A DNA stretch of 6,291 bases from Actinomycetota bacterium (GTDB lineage Bacteria > Actinomycetota > Acidimicrobiia > Acidimicrobiales > Ilumatobacteraceae), in contig WLSJ01000097.1 of NCBI GenBank assembly GCA_009705865.1, forward strand, positions 1 to 6,291. The letters are read 5' to 3'. A model generated the notes under the pieces. It saw only the letters and a list, made by a program, of their open reading frames with translations, searched no databases and was not told the origin of the DNA. The position numbers were made by a program, and so were the translations under genes. Shown piece after piece: positions 1-6,291 of this stretch. The first letter of the stretch is position 1; each line of letters begins with the position of its first letter.

Positions 1-252
1 GTTGCTGCAGCTGAGCGCGCAGCCAAAGTGTTTGCGGTGTACGGCACGTTGCCTAGTTATCGCGCCATGCTTGATCGTGAAGGCGCAGCAGGCCCAGCAG
101 ATATCGCAATCATGGGTTCTGTTGGTGAAGTGCAAGACAGAGTTGCTGCATTGGCAGACATAGGTGTTACAGATTTCGCTGCTGTGGAATTCGGTGCAAC
201 ACCTGAAGAAATTGCTAACACTCGCGACGCAATCAAAGGACTGTTGAAGTAA
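1..252 (+). CDS. F420-dependent LLM-class oxidoreductase, C-terminal part (5' end outside window)
   Basis: The reading frame is open from the first base to the TAA at 250-252, so this is the last 83 residues of a longer gene; the GTG at 28 is only an internal valine codon. The visible part carries a stretch 'LDREGAAGPADIAIMG' followed by a helix of the type 'VQDRVAALADIGVTDF' and a tail that ends in KGLLK. This pattern is typical of the C-terminus of luciferase-like monooxygenase family enzymes that use coenzyme F420, which fold as TIM barrels of roughly 300 residues. Such enzymes are cytosolic and transfer hydride between F420 and a substrate that cannot be told from this fragment. The F420-binding N-terminal half is not in the window, so cofactor use is inferred from family resemblance. 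The next gene starts 2 bases after the stop, which suggests co-transcription and translational coupling with the Old Yellow Enzyme homologue. Confidence 0.8.
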   Translation, partial: VAAAERAAKVFAVYGTLPSYRAMLDREGAAGPADIAIMGSVGEVQDRVAALADIGVTDFAAVEFGATPEEIANTRDAIKGLLK

Positions 253-254
253 TC

Positions 255-1331
255 ATGGTTTCCTTATTTGATTCAGTCACGTTCACCCATGGCCCGGCTA
301 TGAAGAATCGTTTTATGTTGGCTCCGCTCACGAACCAACAGAGCCATGTTGACGGAACATTGTCAGACGATGAATTCCGTTGGCTAACAATGCGTGCTCA
401 GGGTGGTTTTGGGCTCACCATGACATGCGCGTCGCACGTTCAAGCAGTGGGACAGGGTTTTGCTGGTCAACTTGGTTGCTTTGGTGATCAGCATCTCGAA
501 GGTCTTACGCGACTAGCGACAGCGATCAACAAAGAAGACAGTTTGTCATTTGTGCAACTGCACCACGCAGGCCGTCGTTCACCGAAAGACCTCATCGGTG
601 GACAGCCAGTCAGTTCAGGCGTGGATGAAAAAATGGATTCACGGGCAATGACCACTGGGGAAGTGGAAGACATGGTGGAGGCGTTCATTGCTGCTGCCAT
701 CCGTAGCGAGAAAGCTGGCTACCACGGAGTCGAATTGCATGGTGCTCATGATTATGTCCTTTGCCAATTTCTCAATGCTGAACTCAATGTTCGTACAGAT
801 AAATACGGCGGGTCATTAGAGAATCGTTCACGAGTGCTCTTTGACATCATTGACGGAATTCGTGCACGCTGTGGTGCTGATCTGAACCTCGCAGTTCGCC
901 TTTCGCCTGAACGTTTCGGTATGAAGACTTCAGAAATTGTTGAGGTGTACGGCCGACTTGTTGATTCCGGAAAAGTTGACATGATTGACATGTCGCTGTG
1001 GGATTGCTTTAAAGCCGCTGGCGACGAAGACTGCGACGGAAAACCGCTGATTGATATCTTCGCAAATCTTGAACGAGGGGATACTCGCTTGGCGGTTGCG
1101 GGCAAGTTGTATTCAGCTGCCGATTGTCAACGCGCAGTTGATGCTGGCGCAGACATTGTTGCCATTGGTCGTGCCGCAATTACCAATCATGATTTCCCAC
1201 GCCTCGCAAAAGACCCTGCATTTGCAATGCGCACTTTGCCTGTTCCGCGCGCCACGTTGCGCGCAGAAGGACTCAGCGAATCGTTTATTGGTTATATGGG
1301 TAACTGGCCTGGCTTCGCTGAAGCCGAATAG
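255..1331 (+). CDS. Old Yellow Enzyme family NADH:flavin oxidoreductase (FMN ene-reductase type)
   Basis: A complete 358-residue protein, the usual length for single-domain members of the family (FMN-binding TIM barrel, cytosolic), which reduce activated C=C bonds with NAD(P)H. Visible landmarks are the N-terminal strand 'NRFMLAPLTN' (18-27), the FMN-side 'QLHHAGR' (101-107), the substrate-binding pair in 'HGAHDY' (His162, His165, Tyr167), the family signature 'TDKYGGSLENR' (181-191), Arg215 in 'VRLSPE', and the phosphate-binding end of the barrel 'VAIGRAAI' (302-309). By eye, Thr26 lies where YqjM-type enzymes have a flavin-tuning Cys. There is no C-terminal iron-sulfur or FAD domain, so it is not a full-length 2-enoate or 2,4-dienoyl-CoA reductase. 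ATG 255 follows the upstream stop by 2 bases. A purine stretch AAAGGA (235-240) lies 14 bases before it, rather far, so coupling to upstream translation is likely. The true substrate is unknown. The stop codon directly abuts that of the opposing gene. Confidence 0.93.
   Translation: MVSLFDSVTFTHGPAMKNRFMLAPLTNQQSHVDGTLSDDEFRWLTMRAQGGFGLTMTCASHVQAVGQGFAGQLGCFGDQHLEGLTRLATAINKEDSLSFVQLHHAGRRSPKDLIGGQPVSSGVDEKMDSRAMTTGEVEDMVEAFIAAAIRSEKAGYHGVELHGAHDYVLCQFLNAELNVRTDKYGGSLENRSRVLFDIIDGIRARCGADLNLAVRLSPERFGMKTSEIVEVYGRLVDSGKVDMIDMSLWDCFKAAGDEDCDGKPLIDIFANLERGDTRLAVAGKLYSAADCQRAVDAGADIVAIGRAAITNHDFPRLAKDPAFAMRTLPVPRATLRAEGLSESFIGYMGNWPGFAEAE
1311..1325 (+). terminator. Compact hairpin in the last codons of the OYE gene, possible transcription stop
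   Basis: GGCTTC (1311-1316), loop GCT, GAAGCC (1320-1325) form a perfect 6-bp stem with a 3-base loop. It lies inside the codons for the last residues of the oxidoreductase, four bases before its TAG, and six bases beyond the TAG of the opposing gene. With no intergenic DNA between the two genes, this is the only terminator-like structure at their junction. Neither side has a proper T run (the + strand continues GAATAGCTACTTCTTT), so efficient intrinsic termination is doubtful. It may equally be a chance result of the codons for Gly-Phe-Ala-Glu-Ala. Confidence 0.35.
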
Positions 1332-2150
1332 CTACTTCTTTGATGCTGCTAGGTAAATCCTTGGCATGATCTCTCTGCATGGCAACTTAAGAAGTGCCTG
1401 ACAGAACTTCTCTGCATTTGAACCCAAGGCCGCCATTCCTTCGGTACCGCTCTTGGCTTCAATGACCTTTTTGCATGTTTCTGGGCTGATGCCAACAGAG
1501 CCACACGCCTTGTTCATCTCGGTTGCGCGTTGTTCCTTGGTAGGGGGAGCCGGCGGCTGATTGTTGTTCTTGGACTTATCACTGCCAATGTTCTGGTTTG
1601 GCTGCTGATTGTTGATCTGCTGCTTATTGTCAGCTTGTTTTTTGTCCATGTCGTCTTTAAATGCTTGTTCTTCAGGATCTTCTGTTCCCAAATCACTAAG
1701 AAGTTCTTCATCGTTAGCAGCGGCCTCTGCTGAGGTGTATGCAATTGAGTATTCCTTGCCACGCACCGCTTTGTTAGCGCCCGATTTCTTGACAGTAACG
1801 CGATACATAACGACGCCATCCATATAGGCGTCATCTTCGTCGGTGGACGGAACATCAAAAATCAGTCGGCCAGATTTTGTCTTGCCGGAATCCAACTCTT
1901 CCCATTCAGGATCTTCTTGGTCGTACGCAACTTCTAGAACTGCTGAACGCTTTGCAGAACGTGGGGTGATGGAGACCATGATTTCGCAGTCTTCTTCATC
2001 TGACCCTTCGATCATTTCTCCGTCTGCACAGTCACCTGACAAAAGAATTTTTACTTTTTGAGTTCCAGCAGCGTTGACCGGGTGGGACGAAGCCACAGCA
2101 AACAAACTGACGGCAAGAGTTGATGATGCTAATAGTGCGCGAATTTTCAT
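1332..2150 (-). CDS. Unrecognised secreted protein with Gln/Asn-rich linker and four-Cys C-terminal domain
   Basis: I do not recognise this family. From ATG 2150 it is 272 residues. Residues 1-27 form a standard Sec signal peptide: positive start (MKIR), hydrophobic core, and a plausible cleavage after 'HPVNA'. Residues 28-139 look beta-rich, with a Cys pair (Cys41, Cys55) and strands such as 'RLIFDV' and 'MYRVTV'; this resembles a small immunoglobulin-like or similar extracellular domain, but that is inference. Residues 145-174 are strongly acidic, and 171-203 are a low-complexity Lys/Gln/Asn linker ending in Pro. Residues 204-272 form a helical-looking tail with four cysteines (216, 226, 250, 258; spacing C-x9-C and C-x7-C) that could make two disulfides. 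It has no transmembrane helix, lipobox or LPXTG sorting signal, so it is probably released. An in-frame ATG at 2198 would add 16 residues before the signal peptide; I reject it because the ribosome binding site and the candidate promoter both fit ATG 2150. Confidence 0.85.
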   Translation of the reverse strand: MKIRALLASSTLAVSLFAVASSHPVNAAGTQKVKILLSGDCADGEMIEGSDEEDCEIMVSITPRSAKRSAVLEVAYDQEDPEWEELDSGKTKSGRLIFDVPSTDEDDAYMDGVVMYRVTVKKSGANKAVRGKEYSIAYTSAEAAANDEELLSDLGTEDPEEQAFKDDMDKKQADNKQQINNQQPNQNIGSDKSKNNNQPPAPPTKEQRATEMNKACGSVGISPETCKKVIEAKSGTEGMAALGSNAEKFCQALLKLPCREIMPRIYLAASKK

Positions 2151-2156
2151 GGCGTG

Positions 2157-2162
2157 CCTCTC
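2157..2162 (-). promoter_or_regulatory. Ribosome binding site that fixes the start of the secreted-protein gene
   Basis: On the - strand, GAGAGG lies 6 bases before ATG 2150. Its purine content and spacing suit a Shine-Dalgarno site and support this start over the upstream in-frame ATG at 2198. The resulting protein then begins directly with a normal signal peptide. Confidence 0.65.
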
Positions 2163-2169
2163 GTAGAGA

Positions 2170-2187
2170 CCGTGATGTGTCCCACGG
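2170..2187 (-). other. Small hairpin in the presumed 5' leader of the secreted-protein gene
   Basis: On the - strand CCGTG and CACGG form a perfect 5-bp stem around an 8-base loop, ending 7 bases before the GAGAGG ribosome binding site. The stem is short and could be chance. If the promoter at 2197-2225 is real, the hairpin would occupy most of the leader and might stabilise the 5' end of the transcript. Confidence 0.25.
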
Positions 2188-2196
2188 GTTGGTGAC

Positions 2197-2225
2197 AACT
2201 TAGTCCTCTATTGAAAAAATATCAA
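2197..2225 (-). promoter_or_regulatory. Candidate promoter for the secreted-protein gene
   Basis: On the - strand, TTGATA (2225-2220, one mismatch to the TTGACA consensus) and TAAGTT (2202-2197, which fits the TANNNT form common in actinobacteria) are exactly 17 bases apart. Transcription would begin near 2190 and give a leader of about 40 bases that contains a hairpin and the ribosome binding site. It sits in the 115-base gap after fumA. I see no convincing fumA terminator there; the six-base T run (2219-2214 on the - strand) is not preceded by a good stem. The -10 match is weak outside the TANNNT positions. Confidence 0.4.
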
Positions 2226-2265
2226 GGAAAGAGCACATGAACATTCGGGAGGCATCTCGACGCAC

Positions 2266-3906
2266 CTAGTGAAGGTGGACCGGAGTGCCAGTGCCGCCGA
2301 CTTGATCAAAGAAGTCATTGCCTTTGTCGTCCACCACAATGAACGCAGGAAAGTCCTGCACTTCGATCTTCCACACAGCTTCCATGCCAAGTTCTGCGTA
2401 TTCCAGGACTTCTACCTTTGTGATGCAATCTTGCGCAAGGCGAGCAGCAGGTCCACCTATGGAACCTAGGTAAAAACCACCATACGAATGACAGGCCTCT
2501 GTGACTTGGCGAGACCTGTTGCCTTTGGCCAGCATCACGAAACTTCCGCCAGCGGCTTGAAATTCAGCGACATAACTATCCATACGGCCAGCAGTTGTGG
2601 GGCCGAATGAACCAGAGGCCATGCCAGTAGGAGTTTTTGCAGGACCTGCGTAATACACGCAATGGTCTTTCATGTATTGAGGAAGACCATTGCCCGCGTC
2701 AAGTCGCTCTTTCAATTTTGCGTGTGCAATGTCGCGTGCAACAACCATTGGCCCGGTCAACATCACTCGTGTCTTGACTGGGTACTTCGACAACGTGGCA
2801 CGAATCTGATCCATCGGTTGAGTGAGGTCGATGCGTACAACTTCTTCGCTTAAGTCTTCATGCGTTACTTCGGGAAGGAAACGTGCAGGGTCTGTTTCAA
2901 GCGCTTCTAAGAAAATGCCATCGCGAGTAATTTTGCCGAGCACTTGACGGTCAGCACTACATGACACTGCAAAGGACACAGGACAACTTGCACCATGACG
3001 CGGAAGACGCACGATGCGCACATCATGACAGAAATACTTTCCGCCAAACTGGGCACCGATGCCTGTCTCTTGCGACAACTTCAACACCTTTTGTTCCAGA
3101 TCAAGATCACGGAATGCGTGACCAAGTTCGCTGCCTTGTGTGGGGAGTGAATCGAGGTAGTGAGCACTGGCCAATTTGGCTGTTTCCACTGCTTGTTCAG
3201 CTGAAGTGCCACCGATGACAATTGCTAAGTGATACGGCGGGCATGCTGCAGTGCCAAGTGTGATCATTTTTTCAAACACCCAAGGCAGCAGAGCCTTTTC
3301 ATTCAGCAATGCTTTTGTCTCTTGGAAGAGGTAACTCTTGTTTGCAGAACCGCCGCCTTTGGCCATGAAGAGAAACTTGTATGCGTCGCCGTCTACAGAT
3401 GCAATCTTTATTTCAGCTGGCAAGTTATTGCCCGTGTTCTTTTCTTCGTACATGGTGATGGGTGCCATTTGGCTGTAGCGAAGGTTGCTTGTTTGGTAGG
3501 TATTGAAAACGCCGCGAGCGATAGCTTCTTCATCGCCTCCGCCTGTCATGACGAACTGGCCCTTTTTGCCTTTCACGATTGCGGTACCGGTGTCTTGACA
3601 CATCGGCAAAACCCCACCCGCTGCAATACCGGCGTTTTTCAACAGGTCAAGCGCAACAAAACGGTCGTTGGCGCTTGCTTCGGGGTCAGACAAAATATTG
3701 CTGAGCTGTTGCAAATGGTCCGTACGTAAGAGGTGCGCAATGTCACGCATTGCAGTTTGTGTGAGAAGCGTGATGGCTTCAGGCGTGACCTTCAGGAAAG
3801 TACCAAGAGGGGTCTCAACTTCCGAGACACCGTCTTTCGATAGCAATCGATATTCGGTTGTATCTGGCCCTAATGGGAAGATCTCTGAAAAGACAAACTC
3901 TGGCAT
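2266..3906 (-). CDS. fumA: Class I fumarate hydratase, [4Fe-4S], single-chain type
   Basis: It converts fumarate to L-malate reversibly in the TCA cycle, in the cytosol. The 546-residue length matches the single-chain class I enzymes of E. coli (FumA/FumB, 548), and the N-terminus aligns without a gap problem, which supports ATG 3906. The N-terminal alpha domain spans roughly 45-320 and the C-terminal beta domain 325-540. The three cluster cysteines are Cys103 ('PMCQDTGTA'), Cys222 ('AACPPYH') and Cys316 ('VSCSADR'). Compared with the Leishmania enzyme as I remember it, a constant offset of 30 also places substrate residues Gln104, Asp105, Arg143, His304, Arg391, Thr437, Arg441 and Lys461, so every key residue is present. 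The class I cluster is oxygen-sensitive, unlike the class II enzyme used by many actinobacteria. The gene follows hrpB by 34 bases on the same strand. The ribosome binding site is poor (AGG at 3912-3910, three bases from the ATG); see the leaderless-promoter entry. Confidence 0.97.
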   Translation of the reverse strand: MPEFVFSEIFPLGPDTTEYRLLSKDGVSEVETPLGTFLKVTPEAITLLTQTAMRDIAHLLRTDHLQQLSNILSDPEASANDRFVALDLLKNAGIAAGGVLPMCQDTGTAIVKGKKGQFVMTGGGDEEAIARGVFNTYQTSNLRYSQMAPITMYEEKNTGNNLPAEIKIASVDGDAYKFLFMAKGGGSANKSYLFQETKALLNEKALLPWVFEKMITLGTAACPPYHLAIVIGGTSAEQAVETAKLASAHYLDSLPTQGSELGHAFRDLDLEQKVLKLSQETGIGAQFGGKYFCHDVRIVRLPRHGASCPVSFAVSCSADRQVLGKITRDGIFLEALETDPARFLPEVTHEDLSEEVVRIDLTQPMDQIRATLSKYPVKTRVMLTGPMVVARDIAHAKLKERLDAGNGLPQYMKDHCVYYAGPAKTPTGMASGSFGPTTAGRMDSYVAEFQAAGGSFVMLAKGNRSRQVTEACHSYGGFYLGSIGGPAARLAQDCITKVEVLEYAELGMEAVWKIEVQDFPAFIVVDDKGNDFFDQVGGTGTPVHLH

Positions 3907-3909
3907 GTA

Positions 3910-3931
3910 CCTAGATTAGAACGAAGCTAGG
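3910..3931 (-). repeat. Inverted repeat between hrpB and fumA
   Basis: CCTAG and CTAGG arms (3910-3914 and 3927-3931) flank a 12-base spacer in the 34-base gap. On the - strand the arm nearest fumA contains the only AGG that could serve as its ribosome binding site, so a folded transcript would hide it. The 5-bp arms are short and could arise by chance. Confidence 0.3.
3913..3918 (-). promoter_or_regulatory. Candidate -10 box for a leaderless fumA transcript
   Basis: On the - strand TAATCT fits TANNNT and ends 6 bases before the fumA ATG, so transcription would start at or very near the A of the start codon. Leaderless transcripts with exactly this geometry are common in actinobacteria, and the weak ribosome binding site agrees with it. 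No clear -35 hexamer is visible at the matching distance, and a six-base degenerate match is easily found by chance. Co-transcription with hrpB is the alternative. Confidence 0.3.
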
Positions 3932-3940
3932 CATGGTGCT

Positions 3941-6291
3941 CTATGCGCTGGGGTCAATGGGCCAATCGTGCTTCGGGTATCGGCCAGCCATCTCTTTGCG
4001 CACTTCCGCCCATGAGCCCTTCCAGAACCCCGGAAGGTCTGCGGTGATCTGAATGGGTCGTTGAGCAGGAGACAACAGCTGAACACGCAAGGGAACAGAT
4101 TTGTTCAGAACTGATGGGTGCGTAGTGACGCCGTATAGATGTTGTACACGAATAGAAATCATCGGAGCGGCGGGGTCTGCGTAATTGATGTCAACAGGTT
4201 GACCGCGCGATGGAGAAAATTGTGCAGGCGCTAACTGGTCAAGTTGTGAACTGGCATCCCAACCAAGAGTTGATTGCAGAACCATGGTGACATCTACTTT
4301 TTCAAGATCACTACGTGATGTTGCGCCAGCAAGAAATGGCACCAGCCATTCCTCGAGCGTTGCGAGCAAATGTGTATTCGATGTTTCAGGCCACGCATCG
4401 CCTTGGTGGTGTCGCAAAAACCCAATACGTTGTCGAAATGCAGTAGCTGATCCATTGCCAAGTACGGCCATGTTTGTGGCACGCACTCGTTCAAGCAAAG
4501 CGTCAGTAGTTTCGGTTCCCGGTGTTGGTTGCAGATCACGTTCATCAATGCGGATGCTTCCGACTTTACGCACCACTCTTTGTACAAGATCGTCTCGCGA
4601 CTTATCCCACAATAAATACGATTCAAGTTCAACGTCATCTCCGAGAACTGTTGCAATGAATTCAATATCTACAGCTGCGCCACGGCGAAGGCGAGATGTT
4701 GATCGTTGTGCATCAATGTCTGCCGCAACAACGAATTTCTCGCGAGCAATGGGATCTTTCGAATCCATAGTGACTCCGCCACCGCCGCGCATTACAAACT
4801 GACCTGGCGATGATCTGCGCATTCCTAGTCTGTCTGGGTAAGCCGACAACAGAACAACTCCGCACAGTGAATCAACGGCATCATCTGAGACATTGTCATC
4901 AGTATGAATAGATGACCGTCGCGCAATATCGCGTGCAGCTTCAAGAACGCGGCGAGTAGCGCCGCGATCTGCTGCATCATGATGTGCGATACCGAGGACT
5001 GCTTTTACTCGCAACGCAAGATCAGCTGGCAGTGTGTCTGGTTTGCCGCGCATGATGTCGCGTTCTTCTAACAAGGCAGCAACTACGCATGCAATCCAGC
5101 CGTGTGGATGAAGGTCGCGGTTACGGGCCACCATGGTGCCAAGGCGTGGGTGCAACGGTAAGCCAAGAACTGATCTTCCAAGCGTGGTGATATGACCCTC
5201 AGAATCAAGCAAATGCAGCATGGTCAATGTGTCAGTGGCTACTCGTAATGATTTCTCGGGCAATGCATCAAGAAATGACAACTGATCAAGTGGAGTTCCC
5301 CATGCAGCAACTTCTAACGCAACACCACACAAATCAACTTGTGTAATTTCGGCCGGCAAGTGAGGTAGGCGAGTGGAATCTTCAATACGGCTCCACAATC
5401 TGTACGCAACCCCTTCTCGCACGCGGCCTGCTCGCCCGCTGCGTTGATCAGCAGAGGCCCGCGAAGACGTAACGGTGACGAGTTCTGTTAATCCCGTTCG
5501 TGAATCGAGTCGCGGTACGCGCGCAATGCCAGCATCTACCACGATGTGAACTCCATCAACAGTGAGCGATGTTTCAGCTATGTCGGTAGACAACACCACG
5601 CGACGACGACCAAGACCACTTGCGTTTAGTGCTGCATCTTGTTCAGAAAACGGCAGTGCACCTGCGAGCCGCAACACATCGACATTGCCCGACACACGTT
5701 CTTTCAATAGCGTTTGTGCTCTATTGATCTCACCGATGCCCGGTAAGAAAACCAAGATGTCGCCATCATCAGTGTTAAGTGCATTTAGAACTACATCTGT
5801 AATGGCATTTTCAAGTCTGTCGTTGCGTTGGCGTGGCACATATCGCACATCAATCGGAAATGTACGTCCTTCGGATGTAACGATGGGCGCATCACCCAGT
5901 TCATCGGCAAGCACATGGGCAAATAATTGTGTTTGTGCCGTTGCAGACATGGCGAGAATCTTCACGTCAGTAGAAAAGGTCTTGATTGCGTCAAGAAGAA
6001 ATGCAAGACCAAGATCTGTTGGCACATTGCGTTCGTGCACTTCGTCGAAAATCACTAGCGCAGTGCCATCAAGTGTTGGGTCATTTTGTAAACGTCGTGT
6101 CAGAATTCCTTCTGTCAGAACTTCAATGCGAGTGTTGGCGCCAATCTTTCGTTCGTCACGAGTCTGGTAGCCAACCGTGTCTCCTACTTTTTCACCCAGC
6201 ATGAATGCCATACGCTGTGCAGCAGCTCTCGCGGCAAGGCGACGAGGTTCAAGCATCACAATCTTTCGACCAGCAATCCAGTTCTCGTTCA
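3941..6291 (-). CDS. hrpB: ATP-dependent DEVH-box RNA helicase HrpB, lacking its N-terminus (start outside window)
   Basis: The frame stays open to the window edge, so GTG 6259 and ATG 6254 are internal: ten further codons upstream read 'NENWIAGRKI', as expected just before motif Ia of HrpB. The first part, with the Walker A loop, is outside. Numbered from the first whole visible codon, the 782 residues show motif Ia 'LEPRRLAARAAA' (13-24), Ib 'TEGILTRRL' (59-67), Walker B 'DEVH' (82-85), motif III 'SAT' (115-117), motif V 'STDIAETSL' (234-242) and motif VI 'QRSGRAGR' (282-289). These are the marks of superfamily 2 DEAH/RHA helicases. The C-terminus carries the HrpB-specific tail, with 'DLPGFWKGSWAEVRKEM' (751-767) and 'GRYPKHDWP' (769-777). 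HrpB is a cytosolic NTP-driven helicase thought to act on RNA; its physiological substrate is poorly defined. The length fits a full protein of a little over 800 residues. fumA follows 34 bases downstream on the same strand. Confidence 0.96.
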   Translation of the reverse strand, partial: NENWIAGRKIVMLEPRRLAARAAAQRMAFMLGEKVGDTVGYQTRDERKIGANTRIEVLTEGILTRRLQNDPTLDGTALVIFDEVHERNVPTDLGLAFLLDAIKTFSTDVKILAMSATAQTQLFAHVLADELGDAPIVTSEGRTFPIDVRYVPRQRNDRLENAITDVVLNALNTDDGDILVFLPGIGEINRAQTLLKERVSGNVDVLRLAGALPFSEQDAALNASGLGRRRVVLSTDIAETSLTVDGVHIVVDAGIARVPRLDSRTGLTELVTVTSSRASADQRSGRAGRVREGVAYRLWSRIEDSTRLPHLPAEITQVDLCGVALEVAAWGTPLDQLSFLDALPEKSLRVATDTLTMLHLLDSEGHITTLGRSVLGLPLHPRLGTMVARNRDLHPHGWIACVVAALLEERDIMRGKPDTLPADLALRVKAVLGIAHHDAADRGATRRVLEAARDIARRSSIHTDDNVSDDAVDSLCGVVLLSAYPDRLGMRRSSPGQFVMRGGGGVTMDSKDPIAREKFVVAADIDAQRSTSRLRRGAAVDIEFIATVLGDDVELESYLLWDKSRDDLVQRVVRKVGSIRIDERDLQPTPGTETTDALLERVRATNMAVLGNGSATAFRQRIGFLRHHQGDAWPETSNTHLLATLEEWLVPFLAGATSRSDLEKVDVTMVLQSTLGWDASSQLDQLAPAQFSPSRGQPVDINYADPAAPMISIRVQHLYGVTTHPSVLNKSVPLRVQLLSPAQRPIQITADLPGFWKGSWAEVRKEMAGRYPKHDWPIDPSA

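Noticed and set aside
1051..1356. 101-codon + strand frame overlapping the end of the OYE gene
   Set aside because: It overlaps the conserved phosphate-binding end of the barrel in another frame and has no ribosome binding site of its own that I can see.
2151..2198. Upstream in-frame ATG at 2198 that would extend the secreted protein by 16 residues
   Set aside because: The extension would put a polar, His-rich stretch before a normal signal peptide, it overlaps the candidate -10 box, and ATG 2150 has a well-placed GAGAGG site.
2205..2225. T run with flanking TTGA/TCAA after fumA as an intrinsic terminator
   Set aside because: The stem would be only 4 AT-rich pairs with the T run in its loop, which does not have terminator geometry; the TTGATA is better explained as a -35 box.
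3229..3729. 166-codon open frame on the + strand opposite fumA
   Set aside because: It lies fully antisense to the fumarase cluster-binding region and its Cys/His/Phe-rich translation resembles no family.
4284..4802. 172-codon open frame on the + strand opposite hrpB
   Set aside because: Antisense to the conserved HrpB C-terminal half; the Ser/Arg-rich composition is typical of a shadow frame.
5562..6170. 202-codon open frame on the + strand opposite hrpB
   Set aside because: It is antisense to conserved helicase motifs, and its Ser/Arg/Thr-rich translation looks like a frame shadow with no recognisable domain.
6254..6259. GTG or ATG at 6254-6259 as the true start of hrpB
   Set aside because: The frame continues upstream to the window edge with residues typical of HrpB just before motif Ia, and starting here would remove the Walker A motif.

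Overview
The window holds five protein-coding genes, two of them cut by the window edges, and no RNA gene, CRISPR array or mobile element that I can see. Base composition is moderate (near half G+C by eye). The clearest taxonomic hint is the first gene, which ends like an F420-dependent luciferase-like monooxygenase; that suggests Actinomycetota. A moderate-GC, environmental (for example aquatic) actinobacterium, perhaps of Acidimicrobiia type, is a reasonable guess, but this is inference and nothing here fixes the lineage.

Layout. On the + strand, the 3' end of the F420-type oxidoreductase gene (1-252) is followed after 2 bases by a complete Old Yellow Enzyme family NADH:flavin oxidoreductase gene (255-1331). 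The pair looks like an operon of two flavin or deazaflavin redox enzymes. On the - strand, reading right to left, come the 3' part of the DEVH-box helicase gene hrpB (3941-6291, start outside the window), a class I iron-sulfur fumarase gene fumA (2266-3906) 34 bases downstream, and then, after a 115-base gap, a gene for an unrecognised secreted protein (1332-2150). The secreted-protein gene meets the Old Yellow Enzyme gene tail to tail with no base between the two stop codons. A perfect 6-bp hairpin sits in the last codons of the Old Yellow Enzyme gene, where a terminator would otherwise need intergenic space.

How the genes relate. HrpB (RNA helicase), FumA (TCA cycle) and the secreted protein share a strand but have no obvious common pathway. 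hrpB and fumA are close enough to be co-transcribed, although a -10-like box placed for a leaderless fumA transcript is also visible. The secreted-protein gene has its own plausible promoter and ribosome binding site. There is no gene-free stretch longer than 300 bases; the largest gap is the 115 bases at 2151-2265.

I found no convincing undescribed multi-gene system. The most novel item is the secreted protein: a signal peptide, a Cys-paired beta-rich-looking domain, an acidic then Gln/Asn-rich linker, and a small four-cysteine C-terminal domain.
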